Shown here: piece after piece, positions 8,124-17,066 of the stretch
Numbering within the stretch: the stretch's first letter is position 1
Layout: every line of letters starts with the position of its first letter
Source of the DNA: Streptomyces aureocirculatus
GTDB taxonomy: Bacteria; Actinomycetota; Actinomycetes; Streptomycetales; Streptomycetaceae
Assembly: GCF_000720475.1 (NCBI RefSeq)
Contig: NZ_JOAP01000037.1
Location: forward strand, 1 to 64,000
Direction of reading: 5' to 3'
DNA length: 64,000 bases
The notes under the pieces: generated by a model
Seen by the model: the letters and a program-made list of their open reading frames with translations, nothing else
Told to the model about the DNA's origin: nothing
Databases searched by the model: none
Position numbers and translations under genes: made by a program

Positions 8124-9011
8124 TCAGCCCTTGGCCCCGGAGAAGGCGACGCTCTGTACGAAGTGGCGCTGGAGGAATACGTAGACGAGCAGCATCGGAA
8201 GGCTCGCGATGAGGGAACCGGCCATCATCACCGGGTAGTTCGTCTCGTACTGCCCTTCCAGGGAGGACAGTCCGGCGCTGATCGGCATGGTCTGGGGGTC
8301 GGTGTTGACGATGAGGGGCCACAGCAGGTCGTTCCAGGCGGTCATCGCGGTGATGACGGCGAGCGCGGCGAGCGCGGGCCTGATCAGCGGGAGCATGATC
8401 GACCAGAAGATGCGGAAGGTGCCGGCGCCGTCGATGCGCGCGGCCTCCTCCAGTTCCCTGGGCAGGGCGAGGAACGCCTGCCGCAGCAGGAACGTGCCGA
8501 AGGCGCTGAACATGCCGGGGAGGAACAGCGCGGGCGTCGAGTTGAGCAGCCCGAACTGCTGGATGATGTCGTACTGCGGCAGGACGAGCAGGGAGCTCGG
8601 CACCATCAGGACCGACAGGAAGAGCCCGAAGAGCACGTCACGGCCGCGGAAGCGCAGCCGTGCGAAGGCGTAGGCGGCGAGGGAGCAGAACACGAGCTGG
8701 CCCGCGGTGCGCCCGGCCGTGGCGAGCACGCTGTTGGTGAGCATCTCGCGGAACGGCAGCGCGGTGAACACCTCGTCGAAGCTCGTCCAGTTCCAGTCGT
8801 CGGGCAGGAAGGTGGGCGGGACCCGGGAGACCTCGGCGAGCGATTTGACCGCGGTGAGCAGTTGCCAGAGGAACGGGAAGACCATCACGAGCGCGCCGAG
8901 CGAGAGCGCCGCGTGGGTCGCCACGGAGCCCGCGTTCACCCGCGGCGGCCGGGACGCGCCGGCCCCGCCCCCGACCGGGGCCCGTACGCCGTCGGTCCTG
9001 GTGTCAGCCAT
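8124..9011 (-). CDS. Carbohydrate ABC transporter permease (MalG type)
   Basis: Inner-membrane permease subunit of a carbohydrate-uptake ABC transporter, 295 residues, with six predicted membrane helices. The cytoplasmic EAA loop is visible as EEAARIDGAGTFRIFWSIMLPLIRPAL, in pieces matching the EAAxxDGA-x8-PLxxP pattern by which MalG-type subunits contact the ATPase. An N-terminal cytoplasmic tail rich in Gly/Ala/Pro precedes helix 1. Its start overlaps the end of the partner permease gene by 8 bases. No ATPase gene is present in the operon; in Streptomyces the shared ATPase MsiK usually serves such systems. Confidence 0.92.
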   Translation of the reverse strand: MADTRTDGVRAPVGGGAGASRPPRVNAGSVATHAALSLGALVMVFPFLWQLLTAVKSLAEVSRVPPTFLPDDWNWTSFDEVFTALPFREMLTNSVLATAGRTAGQLVFCSLAAYAFARLRFRGRDVLFGLFLSVLMVPSSLLVLPQYDIIQQFGLLNSTPALFLPGMFSAFGTFLLRQAFLALPRELEEAARIDGAGTFRIFWSIMLPLIRPALAALAVITAMTAWNDLLWPLIVNTDPQTMPISAGLSSLEGQYETNYPVMMAGSLIASLPMLLVYVFLQRHFVQSVAFSGAKG

Positions 9012-9948
9012 AGTGCACCCACTTCCGCTGGAGCCGGAACTGCAGATAGGTGAGACCCGCGATGAGCAGCATCAGCAGGAAGGCGAGGGCGGCCGCGGCG
9101 CCCTGGGCGTTCTCGATGAACGCCCATTTGTAGAAGAGGCCGACGACCGACTGGGTGTCCCCGACGGCCGGGTTCTTCTCGCCCATCATGATGTAGATCA
9201 GGTCGAAGGTCTGCAGGGACTGGATCATGCAGATGACGGAGGCGAAGAACAGCGTCGGGCTCAGCAGCGGCAGCGTGATGGTGAAGAAGCGGCGCAGCGC
9301 CCCGGCGCCGTCCAGTTCCGCGGCCTCGTAGTAGTCCTGTGGGATCGACTTGATGCCGGCCATGAAGATGACCAGGTAGTAGCCGGTGGTCGACCAGACC
9401 ATCACCGCGCCGATGGCGAGCACCGCCGTCGAGGGGTCGGACACCCAGTAGTGCCGGTCGACACCGAACCACCCGAGGATCTCGTTGAGGAGGCCGAAGT
9501 CGCCGCTGTACAGCCAGTTCCAGACCAGGCCGACGGCGACGGGCAGGGTCACGAACGGCACGAAGTACAGAGCGCGGTAGACGGCGACCCCGCGCAGCCC
9601 CCGCCGGTTGAGCAGGGCGGCGACGACGATGGCGAGGGGCAGCGCGAGAAGCCCGATGCCGCAGTAGATCAGGGTGTTGCCGAGCGCCTGCCAGACGGTC
9701 ACGTCGCGCAGCACGCGCGCGTAGTTGTCGGTTCCGGTCCAGGTGTGGCCGCCGAAGGGCCCGAACTTCGTGAAGCTGAAGTAGAACGTCTGGATCATCG
9801 GCCAGAAGTAGAAGACGGCGAAGCCGAGGCCGAGGGGTGCGATGAACCAGTACGCGGTCCGCTGTCCGCGCGGTGCGGGCCGCGCGGTGGAGGTGGGGGA
9901 CCTGCGTCCTGCCGACTTCGCGGCCGCCGTGGCGGGAAAGACACTCAT
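9004..9948 (-). CDS. Carbohydrate ABC transporter permease (MalF type)
   Basis: MalF-type permease subunit, 314 residues, with about six membrane helices starting at residue 30 (AYWFIAPLGLGFAVFYFW). The EAA loop reads YEAAELDGAGALRRFFTITL. It starts at 9948 in an ATGA overlap with the solute-binding protein gene upstream and overlaps the second permease downstream, so the three transport genes are translationally coupled. It forms the heterodimeric membrane channel with the MalG-type partner. The substrate class (sugar or sugar derivative) follows from family; the exact ligand is unknown. Confidence 0.92.
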   Translation of the reverse strand: MSVFPATAAAKSAGRRSPTSTARPAPRGQRTAYWFIAPLGLGFAVFYFWPMIQTFYFSFTKFGPFGGHTWTGTDNYARVLRDVTVWQALGNTLIYCGIGLLALPLAIVVAALLNRRGLRGVAVYRALYFVPFVTLPVAVGLVWNWLYSGDFGLLNEILGWFGVDRHYWVSDPSTAVLAIGAVMVWSTTGYYLVIFMAGIKSIPQDYYEAAELDGAGALRRFFTITLPLLSPTLFFASVICMIQSLQTFDLIYIMMGEKNPAVGDTQSVVGLFYKWAFIENAQGAAAALAFLLMLLIAGLTYLQFRLQRKWVHYG

Positions 9949-11210
9949 GACTGGCGCTCCTCCTTCAGGGCCCGGTCCATCTGCTCGCCCAGGGTGCGGG
10001 CCGCGCCCTCGATGCCGCCCTTGCCGCTGAACGCGGCGCCGAGGAGCGGGTACTGGAGGTTCTCCCAGACGGCGGTGTTCTTGGAGCTGGGGTACGGGGC
10101 GGCGGACTTCTCCATGTCGAGGAAGTGCCTCAGGTCGAACTCCGGCATCGACTTCAGCCAGGCGTCCTGGGTGCCCGCGTAGCTGGAGATGGTGACGCCC
10201 GACTTCGCCTGGATCTCGGCGGCCCTGCGGCCCGCCATGAAGTGCACGAACTTCCAGGCCGCGGCCTTCTTTTCGCTCTTGGCGGAGATCACGTTGGCGA
10301 GGCCGTGGATGATGGTGGTGCGCTCGCGGCCCTTGGGAAGGACGGTGACGCCGCCGTGGTCCTTCAGGGCGGGCACCGCGTACATCTGCCCGGCCATCGC
10401 CGACAGGTCGTGCACCATGGCCGCCTTCTCCGACCAGTAGCGCACCCGTGCGGTGCTCTCCACCATGGCGCTCTGCGGCGGCGACCAGCCGCGGTCGATC
10501 ATGTCGGTGAGGAACCGCAGCCCCTCGATGGAGCGTTCGTCGCCGAAGCCGGACTTCCCGTCGCGCAGGACGTGGCCGCTCGCGGCGTGGATCGCGGGGT
10601 AGAGCACGAACTGGCGATGCATCTCGGAGCAGAAGCCGTGTACGCGCTCGCGCGGATTGGTCAGCTCGGCCGCGGCGTCCCGCAGATCGTCCCAGGTCCA
10701 ACTGGTGTCGGGGTACTTGATGCCCGCCTTGTCGAAGAGGGCCTTGTTGTACCAGAGGCCGACGGTGTCGAAGTCCTTGGGCAGCCCGTACTGGGTGCCG
10801 TCGTAGGCGTAGAGCCGCACGAGCTGCTCAGGGTGGCGGTCGACCGGGGTGCGGTCGCGTTCGATGTGCTCGGACAGCGGCTCCAGGACGTCATGGGCCG
10901 CGTACAACTGGAAGTTGACGGCGTTCATCCAAAAGACGTCGGGGGCGGTGCCGCCGCGCATCGAGGTCTTCAGGGTGGTCCAGTAGTTCGCCCACGGCGT
11001 CAGCTCGACGCGCACCCGTATGTCCGGGTGCTCCTTCTCGAACGCGGCGATGATCTGCTCCATGCCGGGAACCTGGGCGGGGTCCCACATGCCGTACGAC
11101 AGCGTGGTGCGGCCGCCGGCGTCGGTGCTGCCGCCCTCGTCCGAGCAGGCGGCGAGCACGGGTGCCGACGCCGCCGCCAGGCCGGAGCAGAGGAGGGTCC
11201 TCCTGTGCAT
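9945..11210 (-). CDS. Sugar ABC transporter substrate-binding lipoprotein
   Basis: Extracellular solute-binding protein of family 1, 421 residues. The N-terminus MHRRTLLCSGLAAASAPVLA ends in a lipobox (LAAC) and is followed by a Ser/Gly/Asp-rich tether, so it is a lipid-anchored protein outside the membrane. The start of the mature domain (TTLSYGMWDPAQVPGMEQII) and the ITVISA/TAWNAVNFQ-like segments match maltose-type binding proteins. It is the second gene of the ROK-ABC-Gfo/Idh operon, 46 bases after the regulator, and delivers the ligand to the two permeases. Confidence 0.92.
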   Translation of the reverse strand: MHRRTLLCSGLAAASAPVLAACSDEGGSTDAGGRTTLSYGMWDPAQVPGMEQIIAAFEKEHPDIRVRVELTPWANYWTTLKTSMRGGTAPDVFWMNAVNFQLYAAHDVLEPLSEHIERDRTPVDRHPEQLVRLYAYDGTQYGLPKDFDTVGLWYNKALFDKAGIKYPDTSWTWDDLRDAAAELTNPRERVHGFCSEMHRQFVLYPAIHAASGHVLRDGKSGFGDERSIEGLRFLTDMIDRGWSPPQSAMVESTARVRYWSEKAAMVHDLSAMAGQMYAVPALKDHGGVTVLPKGRERTTIIHGLANVISAKSEKKAAAWKFVHFMAGRRAAEIQAKSGVTISSYAGTQDAWLKSMPEFDLRHFLDMEKSAAPYPSSKNTAVWENLQYPLLGAAFSGKGGIEGAARTLGEQMDRALKEERQS

Positions 11211-11256
11211 ATGTGCCTCCGCTTGCGTTGCGTTGGGGGTGGTGGGGCGGGCGGGG

Positions 11257-12384
11257 TCAGCCGGCCGGGTCGGTGAGCAGTTCCTCCTCCACGCGGTCGA
11301 GTGCCTTGCGCACCGCGCCGAGGGCGACGCCGCGCTCGCCGAGGCCGCTCAGCGCGATCCGCGGGACGTGCAGGGTCAGCGGGCGCAGCCGTTCCTCGAT
11401 GAGCGGTACGAGATGCGGGCCGAGCGGGGTCGCGCCGCCGGTGAGGACGACGAGTTCCGGGTCGACGGCGAGCGCGAGGGCGGCGATGCCGGGGGTGATG
11501 CGGTCCGCGAAGTCGCCGAGGGCGGCGAGCGCCCGGGGGTCGTCGGCGCCCGCGGCCCTGGCGAGCGCGGCGACCTCGGACTCGCCGGGGCGCGGGTCCT
11601 CCTTCCACCGCAGTGCCTCGTGCGCGGTGTTCATGCCGAGCAGCGGGAGGAGGCCGAGTTCACCGGCGCCGCCGCGGCCCCCGCGGTGCAGTCGGCCGCC
11701 GATGGTCAGGCTGCACGAGACGCGGTGGCCGGTGAGGACGCACACCACGTCACCGGCCAGGGTGGCGGCGCCCTGCCAGCGCTCGGCGAGCACGGCGAGG
11801 TTCACGTCGTTCTCGACGAGCGTGTGGCCCGACTCGCCGTCGGCGAGGAGCCGGCCCAGGTCGACGCCGGACCACTCGGGCACCACGACGGAGGTGATGT
11901 GGCCGCCCCCGTCCACGACGCCGGGCACGCCGACGCAGCGGGCGAGCACCAGGTCGCGCCGGACGGTGTGGGCGTCGAGGAAGGCGTCGATGCCGTCCTG
12001 GAGGAGGGCGAGCCGGGGACCGCCGCCCAGGTCGGGGTCGACGTCGCGGCGTTCGGCGGCGAGGACGGTGCCCGCGAGGTCGGCGAGGAGCAGCACCATC
12101 TTGTGCAGCCCTATGTCGGCGCCGACCACGTAGCCTGCCTCGCCGCGGAACCGGAACCGCCGTGCCGGGCGCCCCCGCGCCCGCTCCCCCGCCGCCGCCT
12201 CCGTGACCCACCCCTGTCCGGTGAGCTCCTCCAGGGCGGCGTCCACGGTGGGCCGGGACAGGCCTGTGCCTGCGGCGAGTTCGGCGAGAGTCTGGGGGCT
12301 GCGGCGGTGCAGGGCGCGCAGGACGACGGTGGTGTTGAGGCGGCGCAGGGCGGCCAGATCATGGCCGCGCGTTCTTTTTCGCAT
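11257..12384 (-). CDS. ROK-family transcriptional regulator
   Basis: 375-residue regulator: an N-terminal winged helix (about 8-70, LAALRRLNTTVVLRAL then LAELAAGTGLSRPTVDAAL) joined to a ROK sugar-kinase-like domain beginning GYVVGADIGLHKM. The usual zinc-binding CxCGxxGCxE motif of ROK kinases is absent; the matching segment GRGGAGELGLLPLLGMN has no cysteines, so it is probably a sugar-responsive repressor and not a kinase. It heads the leftward operon of binding protein, permeases and dehydrogenases, which it most likely controls, along with itself, in response to the transported sugar. Confidence 0.87.
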   Translation of the reverse strand: MRKRTRGHDLAALRRLNTTVVLRALHRRSPQTLAELAAGTGLSRPTVDAALEELTGQGWVTEAAAGERARGRPARRFRFRGEAGYVVGADIGLHKMVLLLADLAGTVLAAERRDVDPDLGGGPRLALLQDGIDAFLDAHTVRRDLVLARCVGVPGVVDGGGHITSVVVPEWSGVDLGRLLADGESGHTLVENDVNLAVLAERWQGAATLAGDVVCVLTGHRVSCSLTIGGRLHRGGRGGAGELGLLPLLGMNTAHEALRWKEDPRPGESEVAALARAAGADDPRALAALGDFADRITPGIAALALAVDPELVVLTGGATPLGPHLVPLIEERLRPLTLHVPRIALSGLGERGVALGAVRKALDRVEEELLTDPAG

Positions 12385-12834
12385 CAGCTCTGCACCTCGG
12401 TGACATGGCGGGGCAGCCCGATGACGGACCGACTGGTGGGGGACCGACCGTCTCGCGCCGAGATTCGGTAGGAGAGTTGCATAAAGCGGGGCCGCCGGGA
12501 AGACCCCGCGCGGCCACCGTCTCGCTGCCGGGGCCGGCGGCCCCGACGAGCCTTGGCGTCACGGTGCGGGCCACGGTGACGTACCGGGCGCCCTGCGCCG
12601 GAGCTGACGCGGTACCGGGTGCCCCGGAGGGGGATGGCGGACGCCGGACCGGCCCGGGACCCCACGGCGACGGCGAAGCCCCCTCCGATGGCGGTCCCGG
12701 GTACGAAGATCGCAGGTGGGGGCCGGTGTGAAGGGATCGTGTGGATAGGGCAGGATGGGCGGCCGTGTCGCCCGGCGCGGGAGTGTGCGCGGCGGTGGGC
12801 ACGGAGCGAACCGGCCGACCACGGGAGCGTATTG
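12385..12834. other. Intergenic region between rok regulator and mscS
   Basis: About 450 bases between divergently transcribed genes. It should hold both promoters. A short AT-richer patch near 12470-12485 (GTTGCATAAAGC) is the only candidate promoter-like element seen. Open frames across it have no ribosome site or family resemblance and are taken as GC-driven. No clear inverted repeat for the ROK regulator was found. Confidence 0.4.
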
Positions 12835-13941
12835 ATGGACCGAGCCCTCACCCTGCACGACTGGACGATCGCCGGCGTCGCGGTGCTCTCCGGACTCGCC
12901 GCGGCCCTGCTGCTGCGGACGACCCTGCGCTGGCTCGGCGAGCGCGCGAGCCGTACCCGCTGGGGCGGGGACGACGTCATCGTCGACGCGGCGCGGGCCA
13001 TCGTGCCGTGCGCGGCGGTGGCGGCGGGCCTGGCCGCGGCGGCGACCGCGCTGCCGCTGACCCCGCACACCGGGCGCACCGTCAACCTCGTCCTGTCCGC
13101 GCTCCTGATCCTCGCGGCCACGGTCACCGCGGCCCGTATCGTCGCGGGGCTCGTCAAGTCCCTGGCGCAGTCACGCTCCGGCGTGGCCGGCTCGGCGACG
13201 ATATTCGTGAACATCAGCCGCGTCGTGGTGCTCGCCATCGGCTTCCTCGTCGTGCTGCAGACGCTCGGCGTCTCCATCGCCCCGCTGCTCACGGCGCTCG
13301 GCGTGGGCGGACTCGCCGTCGCGCTCGCCCTCCAGGACACCCTCGCGAACCTCTTCGCGGGCGTGCACATCCTCGCCGCGAAGACCGTGCAGCCGGGCGA
13401 CTACATCGAGCTGACCAGCGGCGAGGAGGGCTACGTCGTCGACATCAACTGGCGCAACACCGTGGTGCGCAACCTCTCCAACAACCTCGTCATCATTCCG
13501 AACGCCAAGCTCGCGGGCACCAACATGACCAACTACAGCCGCCCCGAACAGGAGCTGTCGATCATGGTGCAGGCGGGCGTCGGCTACGACGCCGACCTCG
13601 ACCGCGTCGAGAAGGTCACCGTCGAGGTCGTCGACGAGGTGATGACGGAGATCACCGGGGCCGTCCCCGACCACGAGGCCGCGATCCGCTTCCACACGTT
13701 CGGCGACTCCCGGATCGGCTTCACGGTGATCCTGGGGGTCGGCGAGTTCAGCGACCAGTACCGGATCAAGCACGAGTTCATCAAGCGGCTGCACCGCCGC
13801 TACCGGGCGGAGGGCATCCCGGTCCCCGCGCCGACGCGGACGGTGACCGTCCGACAGGGGCAGGGGGAACTGCCCGTGCTGATCCCCCACCAGCGGGACG
13901 CGTCCGCGCAGCCGGTGCCGCACAGTGAGAAGGCGGTCTGA
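12835..13941 (+). CDS. MscS-family small-conductance mechanosensitive channel
   Basis: Inner-membrane channel of the MscS family, 368 residues, opening under membrane tension to release osmolytes. Three or four hydrophobic helices occupy residues 8-150. The pore-lining TM3 and its continuation read VGGLAVALALQDTLANLFAG, the MscS signature with alternating Gly/Ala, followed by the beta-domain PGDYIELTSGEEGYVVDINW and RNLSNNLVIIPNAKL. The C-terminal alpha/beta domain runs to the end. ATG 12835 has GGGAG 9 bases upstream; the longer in-frame upstream extension lacks family character. It is followed by a hairpin terminator. Confidence 0.92.
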   Translation: MDRALTLHDWTIAGVAVLSGLAAALLLRTTLRWLGERASRTRWGGDDVIVDAARAIVPCAAVAAGLAAAATALPLTPHTGRTVNLVLSALLILAATVTAARIVAGLVKSLAQSRSGVAGSATIFVNISRVVVLAIGFLVVLQTLGVSIAPLLTALGVGGLAVALALQDTLANLFAGVHILAAKTVQPGDYIELTSGEEGYVVDINWRNTVVRNLSNNLVIIPNAKLAGTNMTNYSRPEQELSIMVQAGVGYDADLDRVEKVTVEVVDEVMTEITGAVPDHEAAIRFHTFGDSRIGFTVILGVGEFSDQYRIKHEFIKRLHRRYRAEGIPVPAPTRTVTVRQGQGELPVLIPHQRDASAQPVPHSEKAV

Positions 13942-13965
13942 AAACCCTTTCCATAAGGGGCTTTT
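13941..13965 (+). terminator. Rho-independent-like terminator after mscS
   Basis: Right after the mscS stop, AAAACCCTT pairs with AAGGGGCTTTT around the loop TCCAT, with one unpaired base. The stem ends in a T-run on the top strand. It separates mscS from the encapsulin gene. Confidence 0.6.
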
Positions 13966-14199
13966 GGAGGGGGGCGAACACCCCGTAGGGGGGCAGATCC
14001 GGCCGCATATGCCGTCTGGGCATGTGGAAGGCATCGAGGGGCGGCCACGGATCCGCCGCTCGGGGAGCGGCATCCGCCCCGTCCGACCAGGAGTACGGTT
14101 TTTTCCGGCCTAGTGCCAAAAGTAGTTGAAAAATTACACCTTGTGGTCATGGATCCGCACGAAGACGATCGGCCCCTGCCCGTCTTCGAGGAGGACCCC

Positions 14200-15603
14200 G
14201 TGACCGAACGCCTTTCGCTCTCTCCGGACGCCGCACGGCAACTCGCCACCGCCACCAAGACCGCGCCGCAGATGCGCGGCACCACGCCCCGCTATCTGAT
14301 GCGCGCCCTCCCCTGGGTGGACCTCAAGTCCGGTGTGTACCGCGTGAACCGGCGGCGTACGTTCGTGCTCGGCGACGACCGCATCGCCACCCACACCGAC
14401 AGCGGCTCGCCCCGTGTCGTCCCGGGCGACCTGCGCGAACTGCCCTATCTGCGCGACGCCGAAGAGTCCTGTCTCACCGAGCTCGCCGACGCCTTCACCG
14501 AGGTCTCCTTCGAGGCCGGGCAGGTGCTCGCGCAGGAGGGCGACCCCGCGGACCAACTGTGGATCATCGTGCAGGGCCGTGCCGAGAAGCGCGTGACCGG
14601 GCGGTACGGCGAGGAACAGCTCATCGAGGTCATCGGCGACGGCCAGTTCTTCGACCTCGGCGCCTGGACCCGCGAGGAGACCTCGCCGTACCGCGTACAG
14701 GCCCTGACGCCCGGCATCGCCCTGTGCGCCGAGCGCAGCGCCCTCGCGTCGCTCGCCGACCGCGACGAGCGGGTGCGGTCCTCCCTCACCACGTACGTGG
14801 CCGGCGACGGGGCCCGCCCCGGCTCCGAGGTGCCCGTGGACCTCGCCGCCGGTCACATCGGCGAGCCCGACCTGCCCGCCACGTACGTCGACTACGAGGA
14901 CATGCCCCGCGAGTACCACATGACGCTCGCGCAGACCGTGCTGCGCGTGCACACCCGCGTCCACGACGTCTACAGCGGCGACGTCGACCAGACCCGCCAG
15001 CAGGCCCTGCTCACGGTCGAGGCGCTGCGCGAGCGGCAGGAGTCGGCGCTCCTCAACCACCCGGAGTTCGGCCTGTTCAACAGCGTCGCCCCCGGCCAGC
15101 GGGTGCAGTCGCGCACCGGCGCGCCGACCCCCGACGACCTCGACGAACTCCTGGCGAAGGTGTGGAAGCAGCCCTGCTACTTCCTCGCGCACCCCAAGGC
15201 CATCGCCGCGTTCGGCCGCGAATGCACCCGGCGTGGGGTGCCCCCTGTGACCGACAACCGGCTCGGCAGCCCGCTGCTGACCTGGCGCGGGGTGCCGCTC
15301 CTGCCGTCCGACAAGGTGGCGTTCAGCAACGGCGTCGGCTCAGGCGGCTCGGCGGCGGCGATCGGCACCACCGAGATCCTCCTGATGCGGACGGGCGAGG
15401 CGGACCGGGGCGTGGTCGGTCTGCGGCCCTCCGAGGTCGCCGATGAGCTCGAACCCGGTCTGTCCATGCGGAACATGGGGACCGACCGGAAGGGCATCAC
15501 CTCGTACCTGATGACGGCGTACTTCAACACGGCGGTGCTCGTCGACGACGCCCTCGCGGTGCTCCAGAACGTCGAGGTGAACAACTACCATGACTACTCC
15601 TGA
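14200..15603 (+). CDS. Type 2B encapsulin shell protein with cNMP-binding-like insert
   Basis: Shell protein of a family 2 encapsulin nanocompartment (HK97-fold), 467 residues, related to S. griseus EshA and SrpI. The N-arm LSPDAARQLATATKTAPQM and first core segment TPRYLMRALPWVDLKSGVYRVN are typical. Residues about 80-198 form an inserted cyclic-nucleotide-binding-like domain (LWIIVQGRAE, IEVIGDGQFFDLGAW), which defines subtype 2B. Its phosphate cassette lacks the usual Glu/Arg pair, so real cNMP binding is doubtful. GTG 14200 is chosen because GAGGAGG lies 5 bases upstream; ATG 14149 in frame is an alternative. It overlaps by 14 bases the cysteine desulfurase gene, its likely cargo. Confidence 0.87.
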   Translation: MTERLSLSPDAARQLATATKTAPQMRGTTPRYLMRALPWVDLKSGVYRVNRRRTFVLGDDRIATHTDSGSPRVVPGDLRELPYLRDAEESCLTELADAFTEVSFEAGQVLAQEGDPADQLWIIVQGRAEKRVTGRYGEEQLIEVIGDGQFFDLGAWTREETSPYRVQALTPGIALCAERSALASLADRDERVRSSLTTYVAGDGARPGSEVPVDLAAGHIGEPDLPATYVDYEDMPREYHMTLAQTVLRVHTRVHDVYSGDVDQTRQQALLTVEALRERQESALLNHPEFGLFNSVAPGQRVQSRTGAPTPDDLDELLAKVWKQPCYFLAHPKAIAAFGRECTRRGVPPVTDNRLGSPLLTWRGVPLLPSDKVAFSNGVGSGGSAAAIGTTEILLMRTGEADRGVVGLRPSEVADELEPGLSMRNMGTDRKGITSYLMTAYFNTAVLVDDALAVLQNVEVNNYHDYS

Positions 15604-17029
15604 TCTCAGGACGCTGCTGCGGGCCCCTGAGCAGACACTGCCGCCGGTGACGCCTGCCGTACCGACGGTTCCTGGCGTACCGGTGCCTTCCGCCGCCGAT
15701 GTGTCCGGCGGTGTCCCCGCGGCGCCCTCGGTCCCGGCGGCGACGCCCGTACCCGTGCCCGACACCGCCGGGCTGCCCGCCCCGACCCCGCCGGGCGGCT
15801 TCTCCCCCGAGGCCGCCCGCCAGGACGTGCCGATCCTGCACCGCACCGTCAACGGCCACTCGCTGATCTGGCTCGACAACGGCGCGACCACACAGAAGCC
15901 GCGCCAGGTCATCGAGGCCGTGAGCGCCTACTACAGCGCGGCCAACTCCAACATCCACCGCGGCGCGCACACCATGGCCAGGGAGGCGACGGAGCTGTAC
16001 GAGGCGGGGCGCGCCGCGGTCGCGCAGCTCCTGGGAGCGCCCTCACCGGACACGATCATGTTCGTACGAGGTACCACGGAGGCCATCAACCTCGTGGCGC
16101 AGAGCTGGGGCCGCACGCGTCTGGGCCCCGGGGACGAGATCCTCGTACCCGTACTTGAGCACCACTCGAACATCGTCCCCTGGCAGTTGCTCGCGGACGA
16201 GACCCGCGCCCGGGTGGTCCCGGTGCCGCTCACCCCGGACGGCTCGATCGACCAGAACGCCTACGCCGACCTGCTCTCGGCCCGCACCCAACTGGTCGTG
16301 GTCAGCCAGGCGTCGAACGTGCTCGGCACCGTGCCGCCGGTGCGTGAGATGGCTGCCCTCGCCCACCGCTACGGCGCGAAGGTCCTGGTCGACGGGGCGC
16401 AGGCGGTGGCCCACATGCCGGTGGACGTGCAGGAGTTGGGTGCGGACTTCTACGCCTTCTCCGGGCACAAGCTGTTCGCGCCGACCGGCATCGGGGCACT
16501 GTTCGCGACGCCGGAGGCCATGGCGGCGATGCGGCCGTGGCAGGGCGGCGGCAACATGATCGAGTCGGTGAGCTTCGAGCGGACGACGTTCGCGGCGATG
16601 CCGCACATGATGGAGGCGGGCACCGGCCACATCTCGGGCGTCGTCGGCCTGCTTGCGGCCATCGACTGGCTGCGCGGATTCGACCAGCAGGCCGTGGCGG
16701 CGTACGAGCAGGCGCTGATGTCGTACGCGCGGACGGCCCTCGCCACCGTGCCGGGGGTCGAGGTCATCGGCTCGGCCGCCGAGCGGATCGCGGTCCTGAC
16801 GTTCACGCTCGCGGGCCACGATCCGGCGTCGGTGGCGGACTGGCTGGACCGGGACGGGATCGCGGTGCGCGCGGGCCACCACTGCGCGCAGCCCGCGCTC
16901 GCCCACTACGGCCTGGAGTCCGCGGCCCGCGCCTCCCTCGCCCTGTACAACACCTCCGGCGAGGTGGACCAGTTGGTGGCGTCCCTGCGGCGCCTCCAGG
17001 AGGCCGGGCCCGGCGCCGGCGAGGGATAG
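15590..17029 (+). CDS. Encapsulin cargo cysteine desulfurase (SufS-like)
   Basis: PLP-dependent group II cysteine desulfurase, 479 residues, releasing sulfur from L-cysteine as a protein persulfide. The core from about residue 85 shows IWLDNGATTQKP, EHHSNIVPW, SGHKLFAPTGIGALF with the PLP lysine K294, and RAGHHCAQP with the persulfide cysteine C432. Residues 1-75 form a disordered Pro/Ala/Val-rich extension absent from ordinary SufS; in family 2 encapsulin cargos such extensions direct packaging into the shell. The 14-base overlap with the encapsulin gene implies coupled synthesis. The pair would make a sulfur-handling or sulfur-storing compartment, as described for related type 2A systems. 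Confidence 0.9.
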   Translation: MTTPDLRTLLRAPEQTLPPVTPAVPTVPGVPVPSAADVSGGVPAAPSVPAATPVPVPDTAGLPAPTPPGGFSPEAARQDVPILHRTVNGHSLIWLDNGATTQKPRQVIEAVSAYYSAANSNIHRGAHTMAREATELYEAGRAAVAQLLGAPSPDTIMFVRGTTEAINLVAQSWGRTRLGPGDEILVPVLEHHSNIVPWQLLADETRARVVPVPLTPDGSIDQNAYADLLSARTQLVVVSQASNVLGTVPPVREMAALAHRYGAKVLVDGAQAVAHMPVDVQELGADFYAFSGHKLFAPTGIGALFATPEAMAAMRPWQGGGNMIESVSFERTTFAAMPHMMEAGTGHISGVVGLLAAIDWLRGFDQQAVAAYEQALMSYARTALATVPGVEVIGSAAERIAVLTFTLAGHDPASVADWLDRDGIAVRAGHHCAQPALAHYGLESAARASLALYNTSGEVDQLVASLRRLQEAGPGAGEG

Positions 17030-17066
17030 CCGGGAGGGACGCGGTCCGGTTCGGGGCCCGGGGCCG

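Noticed and set aside
12405..12731. 108-codon frame between the ROK regulator and mscS
   Set aside because: Gly/Pro/Arg-rich composition typical of noncoding high-GC frames, no ribosome site and no recognisable domain.
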